Below are positions 21,807-33,138 of a DNA stretch of 64,000 bases, piece after piece. Location of the stretch: NCBI GenBank assembly GCA_964017195.1, contig OZ024898.1, forward strand, positions 12,849,557 through 12,913,556, written 5' to 3'. A program made the translations under genes and the position numbers. This stretch comes from Siderastrea radians. Lineage: Eukaryota > Cnidaria > Anthozoa > Scleractinia > Rhizangiidae. Each line of letters opens with the position of its first letter. Positions within the stretch are counted from its first letter, which is position 1. The notes beneath the pieces were generated by a model. That model made no database searches. It worked only from the letters and a program-made list of their open reading frames with translations, and had not been told where the DNA came from.

Positions 21807-21942
21807 CTGTTAACAAATAATATCATCTTGTCGGCAAATATCATTTAAACGTTTATTGTCTTTAATGAATATTTAGCGAAATCATAATATCCTATTGTTC
21901 GATTAAATCTTCAGCTGAATTTTTTTAATATAAGCTAACTGC

Positions 21943-22095
21943 GATTTTGAGACGGCAATACTACAATTGACGGCTATTTGGTGGAACTTATGTTCCGTGT
22001 TGGCCAGAATCGCAAAGCAATGGAACTCAACACGGAAAATATATATTTTCCAACTAGCTGTCAATATAATGAAATATTGCAGTCTCGAATCTGCA
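21943..22095. mobile_element. 153-bp palindromic MITE, unit 2
   Basis: GATTTTGAGACGGCAATAC on the left is answered by ATTGCAGTCTCGAATC on the right. Same element and same position as at 10,502, 26,941 and 29,119. Confidence 0.55.
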
Positions 22096-22112
22096 ATCGG
22101 ACATGCAGAATA

Positions 22113-22955
22113 CCGTTTTTTCTCGATTAAACACCAGGGGCGTTTAATTAAAACTCGGCCTCGTAGACCCGGCGTTTATTCAAATCCGGCGTTTATTCGG
22201 GGCCCGGCGTTTATTTAGTGAGTGTATTTTTCGACCTTTTTCAGCCATTCCTGTTTTTTTTTTTTTTTCAATCAGCAGTACTGGAGGTTTGTTGAATTAA
22301 GAACCAAATTTCAACAAAAACGTTAAAAATATAAAACAATGTCACCAACTTTGTCGTATCTTAGTGAATCATTTAGGTAAGTCATTTAGCAAAACTCGTC
22401 ACTGACGGGAACGGTGATTAAGGCTCTTCTCAACGATAGTTTTTCTCCGTGAAACACGGAATAAATGTGTCGGCAACTTCTCGACAGCAAACGTACTTTG
22501 TAAGCAATTGAGAACAAGGCGGTGTCGAGGTTCGTGCTCCACGAGTTATGAGAAAGGCAAAATTGTGGAACGATTCGAGAAACTGCTGAAAAAACGCTAG
22601 GGAAACCCTCGAGATGATCCTGGCTTGATGACAAGACCTGCATAAAGGTTACCATAATTAAAAGAAATTGACACGATACCTGATGCGTCGTTTGTTTCTC
22701 CGTTTTTGTAGTTAGAACAATTGTAAATGGTAGTTTAGGTTTGATTATCAGTGGATAAAATTCAAATAGAATGATAGAAAGGGAACTAGTATGCAGTTAC
22801 GACACCTAATCCTGATTTAATATACTCGTCTCGAATAAACGCCGGGAGCCTGAATAAACGCCTGGGGCGTATATTTTAAACTTGGCCCTGTAGACCCAGC
22901 GTTTATTTGAACCCGGCGTTTATTCGGGGTCCGGCGTTTAATCGAGAAAATACCA
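22113..22955. mobile_element. TA-target MITE-like element, copy 1 (843 bp)
   Basis: The ends share TATTTTCTCGATTAAACGCC as inverted repeats (here TTTTTTCTCGATTAAACACC on the left), flanked by TA. Subterminal direct repeats of GGCGTTTATTCGGGG-type 12-15-mers occur at both ends, as in transposase-binding arrays. The interior has an ORF on the minus strand (22,655-22,386). The empty site is preserved at about 10,672 in LRR unit 1. Confidence 0.75.
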
Positions 22956-23348
22956 TATGATATATCTAAACACTTTGGTGTTGGTGGTATTTTTAAAGAA
23001 AAATGTAAGGAATTCACAGCGTTTTCTACATGATACCTCTCAGTTTATTCTAAAATGGTTTTCAAGGTCCTGTGCACATTTCTTCGTTTTTCGTTTAAAA
23101 CGAATACTTCTGGGTTCGTTTTATGGCTATCTTCCAAATGAAAACGATCAAAAAACAATGTTGAAAACGAATACTCGAACTATCGAGAGGCTCAGTTGGG
23201 TAAAAAACGGAGACTTTAAAAAGAGCGTGCGCTATGGAGTTCAACATGAAAATAAGTAAACAGATGTAATGGTTTTTATAGGAAAACGCAGTACTGTACA
23301 TGAATGAAAACGATATACGAAACGCTGGTGGAGGCAAAATCATATAAA
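22956..23348. other. Junction of LRR units 2 and 3
   Basis: At about 23,050 the end of one unit (CAGTTTATTCTAAAATGG) is joined to the middle of the next (TTCAAGGTCCTGTGCACATT), the breakpoint of a 2.2-kb tandem duplication. The same junction recurs at about 28,050, so it predates the larger duplication. No exon seen. Confidence 0.65.
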
Positions 23349-23952
23349 CCCTTTACCGTCAGCGTTTTCCCTTAGAAAAACGCATTTTTTACCGCTAAAG
23401 CGGTTTTTGAAGTGCTATGGTGCCAAATGCCACTAAACTTTGCTACAAAAGCGTTTTCTTACATTTTAGCTCAATTTTGAGCCAGCTTCTGTTGAAAATT
23501 GTACATTATTTTTGTTTCACGCATGCGCATAAGCCAAAATTTGGACTTTTTTTTTTTTTTGCTGATTCATTTCTAATTTTCTCTCGCTTCTTTTGCTTTC
23601 CCTTTTCTCTCCCTTTCTTTTCTCTTTATCTTCTACCCTTTATCACCTTTCTATCCACTGGAAAAGTTTTGGCCTCAGTCCTTCTAAAAACCTGGAAATG
23701 GAACATTGATCAACTTGGTGACTTGGCCTATCTTACCACCAACTTTGCAGCCAAAATTGGACACGTTTTTCTGGTATAGCTCTGCCAGAATTTGGTCGAT
23801 ATTCAAAATGGACACACGTATGGATGGATCTGTCCTTGCTGTGCTAGCTGCTTATCAAAACAATCTGGTGACGTCAAAAATGATGACGTCACAAGTGGCT
23901 GAATGGTTCCCGACTTCAACGTCGGGAAAATACAACTCTTGACGGAAAAGAG
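23349..23952. mobile_element. piggyBac-type MITE (604 bp, TTAA target)
   Basis: The ends CCCTTTACCGTCAG and, inverted, CTCTTTTCCGTCAAGAG are imperfect terminal repeats. TTAA follows on the right (23,953-23,956) and TAAA precedes on the left, where the uninterrupted copy at 28,340 has ATTAAT. The TTAA target and the CCCTTT-type end are characteristic of piggyBac-related elements. No transposase ORF is present. An internal TGACGTCA-rich stretch lies at 23,868-23,892. Confidence 0.8.
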
Positions 23953-23971
23953 TTAATAAGATTTCGGCCTA

Positions 23972-24000
23972 AAATAATAATAATAATAATAATAATAAAC
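23972..24000. repeat. (AAT)n microsatellite
   Basis: About nine AAT units, replacing the A-run found at the same place in the other LRR units. Confidence 0.9.
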
Positions 24001-24316
24001 CTGAAAGACCTATTTGTGCAGACAAAAGCCTACGGCTTCTTCACTAGTGTGATTGGAGTTATTCAGTTTCATTCCCTTCGTTAACATGAATCCAATATTG
24101 GAGACGTTTTACGGTTTACTCGTTATATTAAAACAAAATAGTAGTGCATGTCACGTGGATGATATTATGTGATTTTCGGCCATGGTATGGCATATTGACA
24201 AAAGTGTGTAGGGGCGATGATGAGACAGTGAATTTACCATCAAGCCGATTTTTTTTACAACCTTGATTTCTTGACCTAAAAATGCGTTTCAAGAAGCTGT
24301 GATGTGCTATGAATTT
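24001..24316. other. LRR-gene intron unit 3, truncated
   Basis: Intronic sequence cut off at the duplication junction (about 24,316) before its LRR exon, so this unit has no exon. Confidence 0.65.
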
Positions 24317-25995
24317 TTGAAGCTTATCACTCAAGTAACCACTCAACAGTCCCAGACAGGGCTGCAGTAATCAAAATGTGGTATAATTAAAGCGTTATAA
24401 ATTTGAATTGCAGTTCCTTTCGATATAAAGGGCCGCACTCGTTTAAGGGCGCCTATAGCCGAAGAGACTTTCTTGCAAATCTCTTCAACGTGTTTACACC
24501 AAGAGAGATGAGCATCAATGATAAGACCCAAAGATTTAGTATGATCAACTCTCTCGATAATTTGGTCATCAATTCTGATTTCTACGTCGTCACATTGAAC
24601 AGATAGTCTTTCCCTTGATCCAATAATCATTAACTCTGTTTTGGCAACATTTATACTGAGCTTGTTAGCTTTCAGCCAACAGCTAAGGTTATTTAATTCA
24701 GGGGCTAAAGCCAGCTTAAGCTCTGTTAACGTCTTAGCAGATAACGTAAGATTGGTATCATCGGCAAACATTCTTGGTACAGCGTTCTGCAGGGAATTCG
24801 GGAGATCATTAATGTAAATTAAAAATAGCAAAGGTACCCAATAGACTGCCCTGAGGCACGCCGCAACTGAGGGTACGAGCAGTCGATAGTTTGCCGTTGA
24901 CACTACATCTTTGGGTTCGGGCACATAAGTACGATGAGAACCACTTTACGGCTGCCTGATCGACACCCAAGTACGACATCTTACGCAAGATAATCTCATG
25001 ATCAATGGTGTCGAATGCCTTAGTAAGGTCAATAAAGACAACGCCATTTAGAAGGCCATTGTCGATGTTGCCTCAAGCAAAGCCGTGAGCGTACTATGTG
25101 GGGAACGGAACCCGGATTGGCGACCTAATAACAATTTATTGTCATCTAGATAATGGTAAAGTTGATTGTAAACAATTTTTTCCAAGACTTTCGAAACTAC
25201 TGGGATTACAGATATTGGCCTATAATTGTTAGGATCCGATTTTAAGCCCTTTTTGAAAAGTGGAGTTACTTTGGCCGCTTTCCAGTCGTTTGGATATATC
25301 CCCGTGAGAATAGACTTTGAGAAAATGGAGGTAAGAGAAGGTGCGACGATACTAGCAGCCATTTTTAACAAATTAGTCGGAATCCTATCAAGACCAGTAC
25401 CTTTCTTTTCGTCAATTTTCGACAAAAAGCTAAAAACAGTATTTACACTCGGAATTTGCAGAGAAAACAAACTATCAGTGAGCTGCAGGTAGGACTCGGG
25501 ATTTACATCGACAACAGGGATATCTTGGGCTAATACTTGCGCAACGTCCGAGAAATGTTCGTTAATAGCTTCCCCTATGTCCATCGGGCTACTTACTATT
25601 CTATTATCTGCTTTGATCTCCAAAATATTAGCCGACTTACCACTGTTACGTGAAGTTAGGTCGTTAATAACTTTCCATGTTTTGCGCGAGTTACCTTTGT
25701 TGGCTTTCAGGTTGTCAGAAACATAACATTTCTTTGCGAGCTTAATTGCGTTACTTGCCTGGTTTCTAGCACGCTTAAATTGATCCCATGTAGCCGAGTT
25801 ATTGGAGGAGATTGCCTTCTTTTTAAGGAAATCTCGTTATCTGATTTTGCACAATACTTCTTTGGTAATCCATGGAGATCGCTTTTTACGAATTCTTTTC
25901 AATTTGAGTGGTGCGTGTTTATCAACGCAACCAAGAAGCATTTCTTTCCATTCACGCCACATATCATTTGGATCAGAATACAAGTCAACATTGGC
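24317..25995 (-). mobile_element. CR1/L2-like LINE, copy 2 (by segmental duplication)
   Basis: The sequence is almost identical to 19,325-20,960 but lacks the LINE 3' end, because the duplication breakpoint lies inside the element. The 5' linker is about 50 nt longer than in copy 1. The same ATTGGCCCATGG filler follows, in a shorter form. Confidence 0.85.
24343..25623 (-). pseudogene. LINE reverse transcriptase fragment (copy 2)
   Basis: 25,623-25,048 is open across the RT fingers/palm start, and 24,924-24,343 carries FADDTNLT and part of the thumb. The deletion giving EATSTMAF then stop and the frameshift before WVPLLF are identical to copy 1. The copy-1 insertion near 20,399 is absent here, and a one-base deletion near 24,345 is specific to this copy. 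Confidence 0.85.
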
Positions 25996-26015
25996 CCATG
26001 GTCATTGGACCATGG

Positions 26016-26732
26016 TCCCAGGCTCAGCTGGGTAAAAAACGGAGACTTTTAAAAGAGTGTGCGCTATGGAGTTCAACATGAAAATAAGTAAACAGATGTA
26101 ATGGTTTTTATAGGAAAACGCAGTACTGTACATGAATGAAAACGATATACGAAACGCTGGTGGAGGCAAAATCATATTAATAAGATTTCGGCCTAAAAAA
26201 AATGAAAGACCTATTAGTGCAGACAAAAGCCTACGGCTTCTGCACTAGTGTGATCGGAGTTATTTCCATTCCCTTCGTTAACATGAATCCAATATTGGAG
26301 ACGTTTTACGGTTTACTCGTTATATTGAAATAAAATAGTAGTGCATGTCACGCGGATGATATTTTGTGATTTTCGGCCATGGTATGGCATATTGACAAAA
26401 GTGTGTAGAGGCGATGATGAGACAGTGAATTTACCATCAAGCCGATTTTTGTTACAACCTTGATTTCTTGACCTAAAAATGCGTTTCAAGAAGCTGTGAT
26501 GTGCTATGAATTTTCTCCTCTTCAATGTTCATGTAGTTTTGCCAATGTTAGGAAAGGCTTACCCTGACACTCGTCAAACGAAATTTTCTTTTACAAACTC
26601 TGGCAAAAATTCAGCGCCCAGTGGTTATAGATATTACATTTCTACAGCTGATATTTCCGTTTCAGTATTAGACCCAACCTCGGTGCAAATAGGATTGCTA
26701 CTGCTTGTCAAATTAAGAAGAGTTTTACTTAC
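26016..26732. other. LRR-gene intron unit 2', right part
   Basis: Near-identical to 21,014-21,734. No exon. Confidence 0.6.
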
Positions 26733-26804
26733 AGCTCATCCAGCTCAGTATTGTGATCAAAAACACCTTTGGGCAGTTCCTTCAGCTGGTTGTTATTCAA
26801 TTCC
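26733..26804 (-). CDS. LRR exon, type A, copy 3 (72 nt, phase 2)
   Basis: Same protein as the exon at 21,735 (ELNNNQLKELPKGVFDHN then TELDEL), with intact acceptor AG and donor GTAAGT. It was created by the 5-kb duplication. Confidence 0.8.
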
Positions 26805-26940
26805 CTGTTAACAAATAATATCATCTTGTCGGCAAATATCATTTAAACGTTTATTGTCTTTAATGAATATTTAGCGAAATCATAATATCCTATTGTTCGA
26901 TTAAATCTTCAGCTGAATTTTTTTAATATAAACTAACTGC

Positions 26941-27093
26941 GATTTTGAGACGGCAATACTACAATTGACGGCTATTTGGTGGAACTTATGTTCCGTGTTG
27001 GCCAGAATCGCAAAGCAATGGAACTCAACACGGAAAATATATCTTCTTCCAACTAGCTGTCAATGTAATGAAATATTGCAGTCTCGAATCTGC
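26941..27093. mobile_element. 153-bp palindromic MITE, unit 2'
   Basis: Duplicate of 21,943-22,095. Confidence 0.55.
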
Positions 27094-27111
27094 AATCGGA
27101 CATGCAGAATA

Positions 27112-27949
27112 CCGTATTTTCTCGATTAAACGCCGGGGGCGTTTAATTAAAACTCGGCCTCGTAGACCCAGTGTTTATTCAAATCCGGCGTTTATTCGGG
27201 GCCCGGCGTTTATTTAGTGAGTGTATTTTCGACCTTTTTCAGCCATTCCTGTTTTTTTTTTTTTTTTAATCAGCAGTACTGGAGGTTTGTTGAATTAAGA
27301 ACCAAATTTCAACAAAAACGTCAAAAATATAAAACAATGTCACCAACTTTGTCGTATCATAGTGAATCATTTAGGTAAGTCATTTAGCAAAAATCGTCAC
27401 TGACAGGAACGGCGATTAAGGTTCTTCTCGGCGATAGTTTTTCTCCGTGAAACACGGAATAAATGTGTCGGCAACTGCTCGACAGCAAACGTACTTTGTA
27501 AGCAATTGAGAACAAGGCGGTGTCGAGGTTCGCCACGAATTATGAGAAAGGCAAAATTATGGAACGATTCGAGAAACTGCTGGAAAAACGCTAGAGAAAC
27601 CCTCGAGATGATCCTGGCTTGATGACAAGACCTGCATAAAAGTTACCATAATTAAAAGAAATTGACACGATACCTGATGCGTCGTTTGCTTCTCCGTTTT
27701 TGTAGTTAGAATAATTGTAAATGGTAGTTTAGGTTTGATTATCAGTGGACAAAATTCAAATAAAATGATAGAAAGGGAACTGGTATGCAGTTACGACACC
27801 TAATCCTGATTTAATATACTCGTCTCGAATAAACGCCGGGAGCCTGAATAAACGCCTGGGGCGTATATTTTAAACTTGGCCCTGTAGACCCGGCGTTTAT
27901 TTGAACCCGGCGTTTATTCGGGGTCCGGTGTTTAATCGAGAAAATATCA
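27112..27949. mobile_element. TA-target MITE-like element, copy 2 (838 bp)
   Basis: Duplicate of 22,113-22,955, with intact CCGTATTTTCTCGATTAAAC left end. A few bases are deleted near 27,533, where the internal minus-strand ORF of copies 1 and 3 is disrupted. Confidence 0.75.
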
Positions 27950-28901
27950 TATGATATATCTAAACACTTTGGTGTTGGTGGTATTTTTAAAGAAAAATGT
28001 AAGGAATTCACAGCGTTTTCTACATGATACCTCTCAGTTTATTCTAAAATGGCTTTCAAGGTCCTGTCCACATTTCTTCGTTTTTCGTTTAAAACGAATA
28101 CTTCTGGGTACGTTTTATGGCTATCTTCCAAATGAAAACGATCAAGAAACAATGTTGAAAACGAATACTCGAACTATCGAGAGGCTCAGTTGGGTAAAAA
28201 ACGGAGACTTTTAAAAGAGTGTGCGCTATGGAGTTCAACATGAAAATAAGTAAAGAGGTGTTTTTATGGTTTTTATAGTAAACGCAGTACTGTACATGAA
28301 GGAAAACGATATACGAAACGCTGGTGGAGGCAAAATCATATTAATAAGATTGCGGCCTACAAAAAATGAAAGACATATTTGTGCGGACAAAAGCCTACGG
28401 CTTTTTCACTAGTGTGATTGGAGTTGTTTTCATTCCTTTCGTTAACATGAATCCAATATTGGAGACGTTTTACTGTTTACTCGTTCTATTGAATTAAAAT
28501 AGTAGTGCATGTCACGCGGATCATAATTTTGTGATTTTCGACCATGGTATGGCATATTTACAAAAGTGTGTAGGGGCGATGATGAGACAGTGAATTTACC
28601 ATCTAGCCGATTTTTTTTACAACCTTGATTTCTTGACCTAAAAATGCGTTTCAAGAAGCTGTGATGTGCTATGAATTCTCTTCTCTTCAATATTCATGTA
28701 GTTTTGCCAACGTTAGGGAAGGCTTACCCTGACACTCGTCAACTGAACGAAATTTTCTTTTACAAACTCTGGCAAAAATTCAGCGTCCAGTGGTTATAGA
28801 TATTACATTTCTACAGCTGATATTTCCGTTTCAGTATCAGACTCAGCCTCGGTGCAAATAGGATTGATACTGCTTTTCAAATTAAGAAGAGTTTTACTTA
28901 C
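27950..28901. other. Unit junction and LRR-gene intron unit 3', left part
   Basis: Same unit junction as at 23,050, then uninterrupted intron sequence. 28,340 is the empty site for the piggyBac-type MITE seen at 23,349. No exon. Confidence 0.6.
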
Positions 28902-28973
28902 AGCCGATCCAGCTCAGTATTGTGATCAAAAACACCTTTGGGCAGTTCCTTCAGCTGGTTGTTATTCAATTCC
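28902..28973 (-). CDS. LRR exon, type A, copy 4 (72 nt, phase 2)
   Basis: ELNNNQLKELPKGVFDHN then TELDRL, with intact AG (complement of 28,974-28,975) and GTAAGT (complement of 28,896-28,901). It differs from copies 2 and 3 by one residue (Glu to Arg before the last Leu). It belongs to the oldest intact unit of this cluster. Confidence 0.8.
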
Positions 28974-29118
28974 CTGTTAACAAATAATATCATCTTGTCG
29001 GCAAATATCATTTAAACGTTTGTTGTCTTTAATGAATATTTAGCGAAATCATAATATCCTATTATTCAATTAAATCTTCAGCTGAAGTTTTTTCCCTTTT
29101 TTAATATAAACTAACTGC

Positions 29119-29271
29119 GATTTTGAGACGGCAATACTATAATTGACGGCTATTTGGTGGAACTTATGTTCCGTGTTGGCCAGAATCGCAAAGCAATGGA
29201 ACTCAACACGGAAAATATATCTTCTTCCAACTAGCTGTCAATATTATGAAATATTGCAGTCTCGAATCTGC
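29119..29271. mobile_element. 153-bp palindromic MITE, unit 3'
   Basis: Inverted ends GATTTTGAGACGGCAATAC / ATTGCAGTCTCGAATC as in the other units. Confidence 0.55.
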
Positions 29272-29289
29272 AATCGGACATGCAGAATA

Positions 29290-30096
29290 CCGTATTTTCT
29301 CGATTAAACGCCGGGGGCGTTTACTTAAAACTCGGCCTCGTAGACCCGGCGTTTATTCGAATCCAGCGTTTATTCGGGGCCCGGCGTTTATTTAGTGAGT
29401 GCATTTTTCGACCTTTTAAACCCATTCATTCATTCAGTACTGGAGGTTTGTTGAATTAAGTACCAAATTTCAACAAAAACGTTAAAAATATAAAACAATG
29501 TCACCAACTTTGTCGTATCTTAGTGAATCACTTAGGTAAGTCACTTGCAAAAAACGTCACTGACTGGAACGGTGATTAAGGCTCTTCTCAACGATAATTT
29601 TTCTCCGTGAAACACGGAATAAATGTGTCGGCAACTGCTCGACAGCGAACGTACTTTGTAAGCAATTGAGAACAAGGTGGTGTCGAGGTTCGTGCTCCAC
29701 GAGTTATGAGAAAGGCAATATTGTGGAACGATTCGAGAAACTGCTGGAAAAACGCTAGAGAAACCCTCGAGATGATCCTGGCTTGATGACAAGACCTGCA
29801 TAAAAGTTACTATAATTAAATGAAATTGACACGATACCGGATGCGTCGTTTGTTTCTCCGTTTTTGTAGTTAGAATAATTGTAAATGGTAGTTTAGCTTT
29901 GATTATCGGTGGATAAAATTCAAATAAAATGGTAGAAAGGGAACTAGTCTGCAGTTACGACACATAATCCTAATTTAATATACTCGTCTCGAATAAACGC
30001 CGGGAGCCCGAATAAACGCCGGGGGCGTATATTCTAAACTTGGCCCTGCAGACCCGGCGTTTATTCGGGGTGCGGCGTTTAATCGAGAAAATACGA
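29290..30096. mobile_element. TA-target MITE-like element, copy 3 (807 bp)
   Basis: Ends CCGTATTTTCTCGATTAAAC and its complement, flanked by TA. It is more diverged from copies 1 and 2 than they are from each other, consistent with the 2.2-kb duplication being older than the 5-kb one. The internal minus-strand ORF (29,801-29,541) is similar in frame to that of copy 1. Confidence 0.75.
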
Positions 30097-31604
30097 TATG
30101 ATATATCTAAACACTTTGGTGTTGGTGGTATTTTTAAAGAAAAATGTAAGGAATTCACAGCGTTTTAAACACGATACCTCTCAGTTTATTCTAAAATGGT
30201 TAAACCCAATGTTAGAGTAGAGCCCCCCGCCCTTCACCAATGTGTGAGGGGATTTTTTCTCTTCAATCTAGAAAACTTGTTGTATGCAGTGATTTATCAT
30301 GAACTTCTTGGGCAAACTTAACCTGGATTTAACAGATGGACTGGGGCATTTCTTCGCGACAAGCTAGCACTTCTTTTAGCTCGTTGGCCAAAACACGCAT
30401 TTTTGGAAGTAATGATTAAACACAGGTTTTTTTCGCTTAAAAATCAGTCAAGTTCAATACACGTGGGAGTCTATGATAAGGGTTATGATAAAGGTTGTTA
30501 AAAGTATCATTCGTGCGACTACCAGAAGTCAGATGGCTACAGTTTTTTCAGCTTTTTCCAGTGATTGCGCGAATATAAATGCACGCGTAGCATTGGTGTC
30601 AGACAGACAAATTTAGCGCGCGCAGTTGTATCTCAGAAAAACTGAGAAGTTAGTACACTGGACAAAACAGTTCAGGATATGGTTAAATGATGTTAGGTTA
30701 AATGATTTACCTAAGTTCCAATAAATAAGGCAGCATCATAGAAAAGAAAATTACACACACGTAAACCTCTTGAAATACACAAGTGTTTACCTCAAGACCA
30801 GAAAAGAGCGGGAAAACACGCGCGGCCAAATCGGTTCTCGCACCAAAAATTCGCTATATTCTAGTGAATATCTATTAAGTCTTTCAGTTTGCTTCGCGGC
30901 AGAATTTGTTTGAAACATGTAATGAGCATCATTCTTCGTCTTTTTAAGAGCGCTGGCAAAGGACAGTCTATGAACAAAATTCTTTTCAACCGCTTAGGTT
31001 GAAACACCTTCACTGCGATGATCTTCACCTAATTCTACTTTTAACTTTTATAGCAAATTTTTAAGACGGATTCCGCTCAACGTTCGAGCAATAAGTGCAA
31101 AAAATATTTACCAAAAAACTACTCATAGCACGGTAACATTTTAAATACTATTTGAAACATCTCACTCTAGTTCACTTGCCCAAGTGACCCCGCGATGAAA
31201 TTCGCAAGCATTCTCAAGAAAATTAATTTCAAATCTCGTAAAAGTATGCTAAAAACGGGCGCCATTTTGTTTTGAACTGACATGAAGCGTCTTTTTAATT
31301 GAAATATGGATAACTTCAAATCCAATTTTCTCTCGCGGGGTCAGCTTGGGAGCAAAAGTAACGATAAGTTCTTTTTATCTGTTCTCAAAATGCGACAGTG
31401 CTGCAAGTATTTTTTTGGTAACTTAATTTTTGCACTTACTGCTCGAACGTTGAGCTGAAATAGTCTTAAACATATATGTTGAATGAGTTCAAGTTCAACT
31501 TTATCTAACCTTGTTGAACTGTTTGTTAACGTGTACACAAGTGCAAACAAAAATAAATCTACGGCCAATGTGCCTATCATAGTCCAGAATTTAGAGCCAC
31601 TTAC
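30097..31604. other. Repeat-derived intron-like sequence
   Basis: 30,180-30,985 matches 10,760-11,725, and 31,470-32,765 matches 40,720-42,005. No exon seen in between. Confidence 0.5.
30545..30680 (+). repeat. Copy 4 of six-copy TATA-containing block
   Basis: CAGTGATTGCGCGAATATAAATGCACGCG then GTCAGACAGACAAATTTAGCGCG and AGAAAAACTGAGAAGTTAG. Confidence 0.45.
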
Positions 31605-31651
31605 ACCAGGATCATTTGAACCGTCTATTCCAATACCATTGGTACCGTAGA
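31605..31651 (-). other. Possible 47-nt micro-exon, three diverged copies
   Basis: Between an AG (complement of 31,652-31,653) and a good GTAAGT donor (complement of 31,599-31,604), one frame reads VYGTNGIGIDGSNDPG. Related sequence lies at about 40,855 and 46,231; the donor survives in all three, but the acceptor is changed at 46.28 kb and the coding text is damaged at 40.88 kb. I do not recognise the peptide, and this may be a donor-like accident. Confidence 0.25.
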
Positions 31652-33138
31652 CTCGCATAGGAAACAAACGGAGAAACTATGATATCACAGTAAAACTACT
31701 ATGAATGCATGTATGCATGTACGCATGTTTGATTGCTCGTGATAAAATGTCTCTAGAAGCCAACCACAGGCAAAGATCGTATACAACTCGTCATTCTGAC
31801 ATTTAGATTCTGGCTGCGACTGTCGTAGGGTTTTAAAACATGCTTTAAAATCCTACGACATTTTTCGTGTTGTGTGAGACTGTTGTAAGGATGTTGTGGG
31901 TTTAATTTACACTACACGATTCGTGTTGTAGGCGTGGCGTAAGGATATCGCATGTGACAAAATCGTAAAGTGTAAATCGGCCTTAAAAGGGTTTGCATTT
32001 ATAACAGTATTCAGTATGAAATTCGGCAAGGCAAAAACTAGTAGTGCATGTCGAGTTGATCACACTTTGCGATTTTCAGCCATTGTATGGGATATTGACA
32101 AAAATTGTTGTATCACGATTCAGTTGTTTTTCGGGCAAAGCAAAAGAAAAACTGCGAAGTCCCGTCAGCAAACAAAACAAAACTGTCGACTCATGAAAAA
32201 TGGTAGCCAAGATGGCTTGGCCTAACTCAAAATTAGATTTTATTTAAAAAACGGTGGACACGTAGAATATGATATATCTAAACGCTTTGGTGCTTTTACA
32301 ACAATTGGTATTTTTTACCGTAAAAAGGGAAGGAAAACGCTGCGTTTTAATTCTACTACAATTTTTATTCCAAAATAGTTTAACCCAGTATTAGAGTACA
32401 GCCCTTAGCCCACCCCCTATGCGCGATCAGATGCTTTTCTCTTAAGACTAGAAACGTTTTTCTATGCAATAATTTAACCGTGAACGTCTTGGGTAGACTT
32501 AACTTGGATTTATCAGCTAGACTGGAGATTTCTTCGCAACTCGCTAGCAATTTACCTTTACCTCGCCAAAACAAGATATTTCAGTTCCACCACGCAGTAC
32601 ACAACATGAACGAAAACCATTCGGTTTATTTTGGCGGTTTCGGCCGAGCACCGAGAACTATAACAGTAAGTTATACTATATCCAAGCATACGGCACATAA
32701 CATAAAACAGAGCTGAGCGACAGCTTACAAAGACATTACTGTCAGAACGCAGGCGAGAAAAAAACCTGCCAGCTTTGATTTAAGATTTCTGATTTTACCT
32801 TAGCCATGAAAATATTAGCGAAAGCAACTGTCATTTTGGTGCCCATGGCAGTTCCATGCATTGTACGTAGTTTTTTTTTCCATTAAATTGGAAGAAGTTC
32901 TCCGCAAAGATAAGTCTGAGTGCTCTATGCAGTAGTCGCGTAGGGATAGGAGGTTCGTTTCTGTGGAATGCTTTGTAGGTTAAGCTTCGAAACCGCGGCC
33001 ACCGTGAGGTTACGAATAACTCCCCTGGCGCATACAGTGTATTACAAGACCACTAAGCTCGCTGGAAACATTCCACGGTAAAGGTAACCTAAAGTTCACA
33101 CGAAGACCACAAGAGCACATCGAACCCTCTAAATTTAA
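31652..33138. other. Duplicated non-coding segment A
   Basis: No exon. 31,820-31,862 is a near-perfect palindrome (TGTCGTAGGGTTTTAAA with its complement). 32,385-32,765 has a paralogue at 41,640-42,005. Confidence 0.5.

Larger units (their letters stand above)
19325..28690. repeat. Tandem segmental duplication, unit about 4.4-5.0 kb
   Basis: 19,325-24,316 and 24,317-28,690 are two near-identical copies. Each comprises the 5' part of the LINE, an LRR unit with a type-A exon, the TA-target MITE and the left part of the next LRR unit. The junction at about 24,316 joins GTGCTATGAA of the LRR intron to TTTTTGAAGCTTATCAC of the LINE, with A/T microhomology. Copy 1 is longer by the 604-bp piggyBac-type MITE at 23,349. 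Confidence 0.85.

Noticed and set aside
19413..25492. Plus-strand ORFs of 67-102 codons inside the LINEs
   Set aside because: They are antisense shadows of the reverse transcriptase frame on the minus strand.
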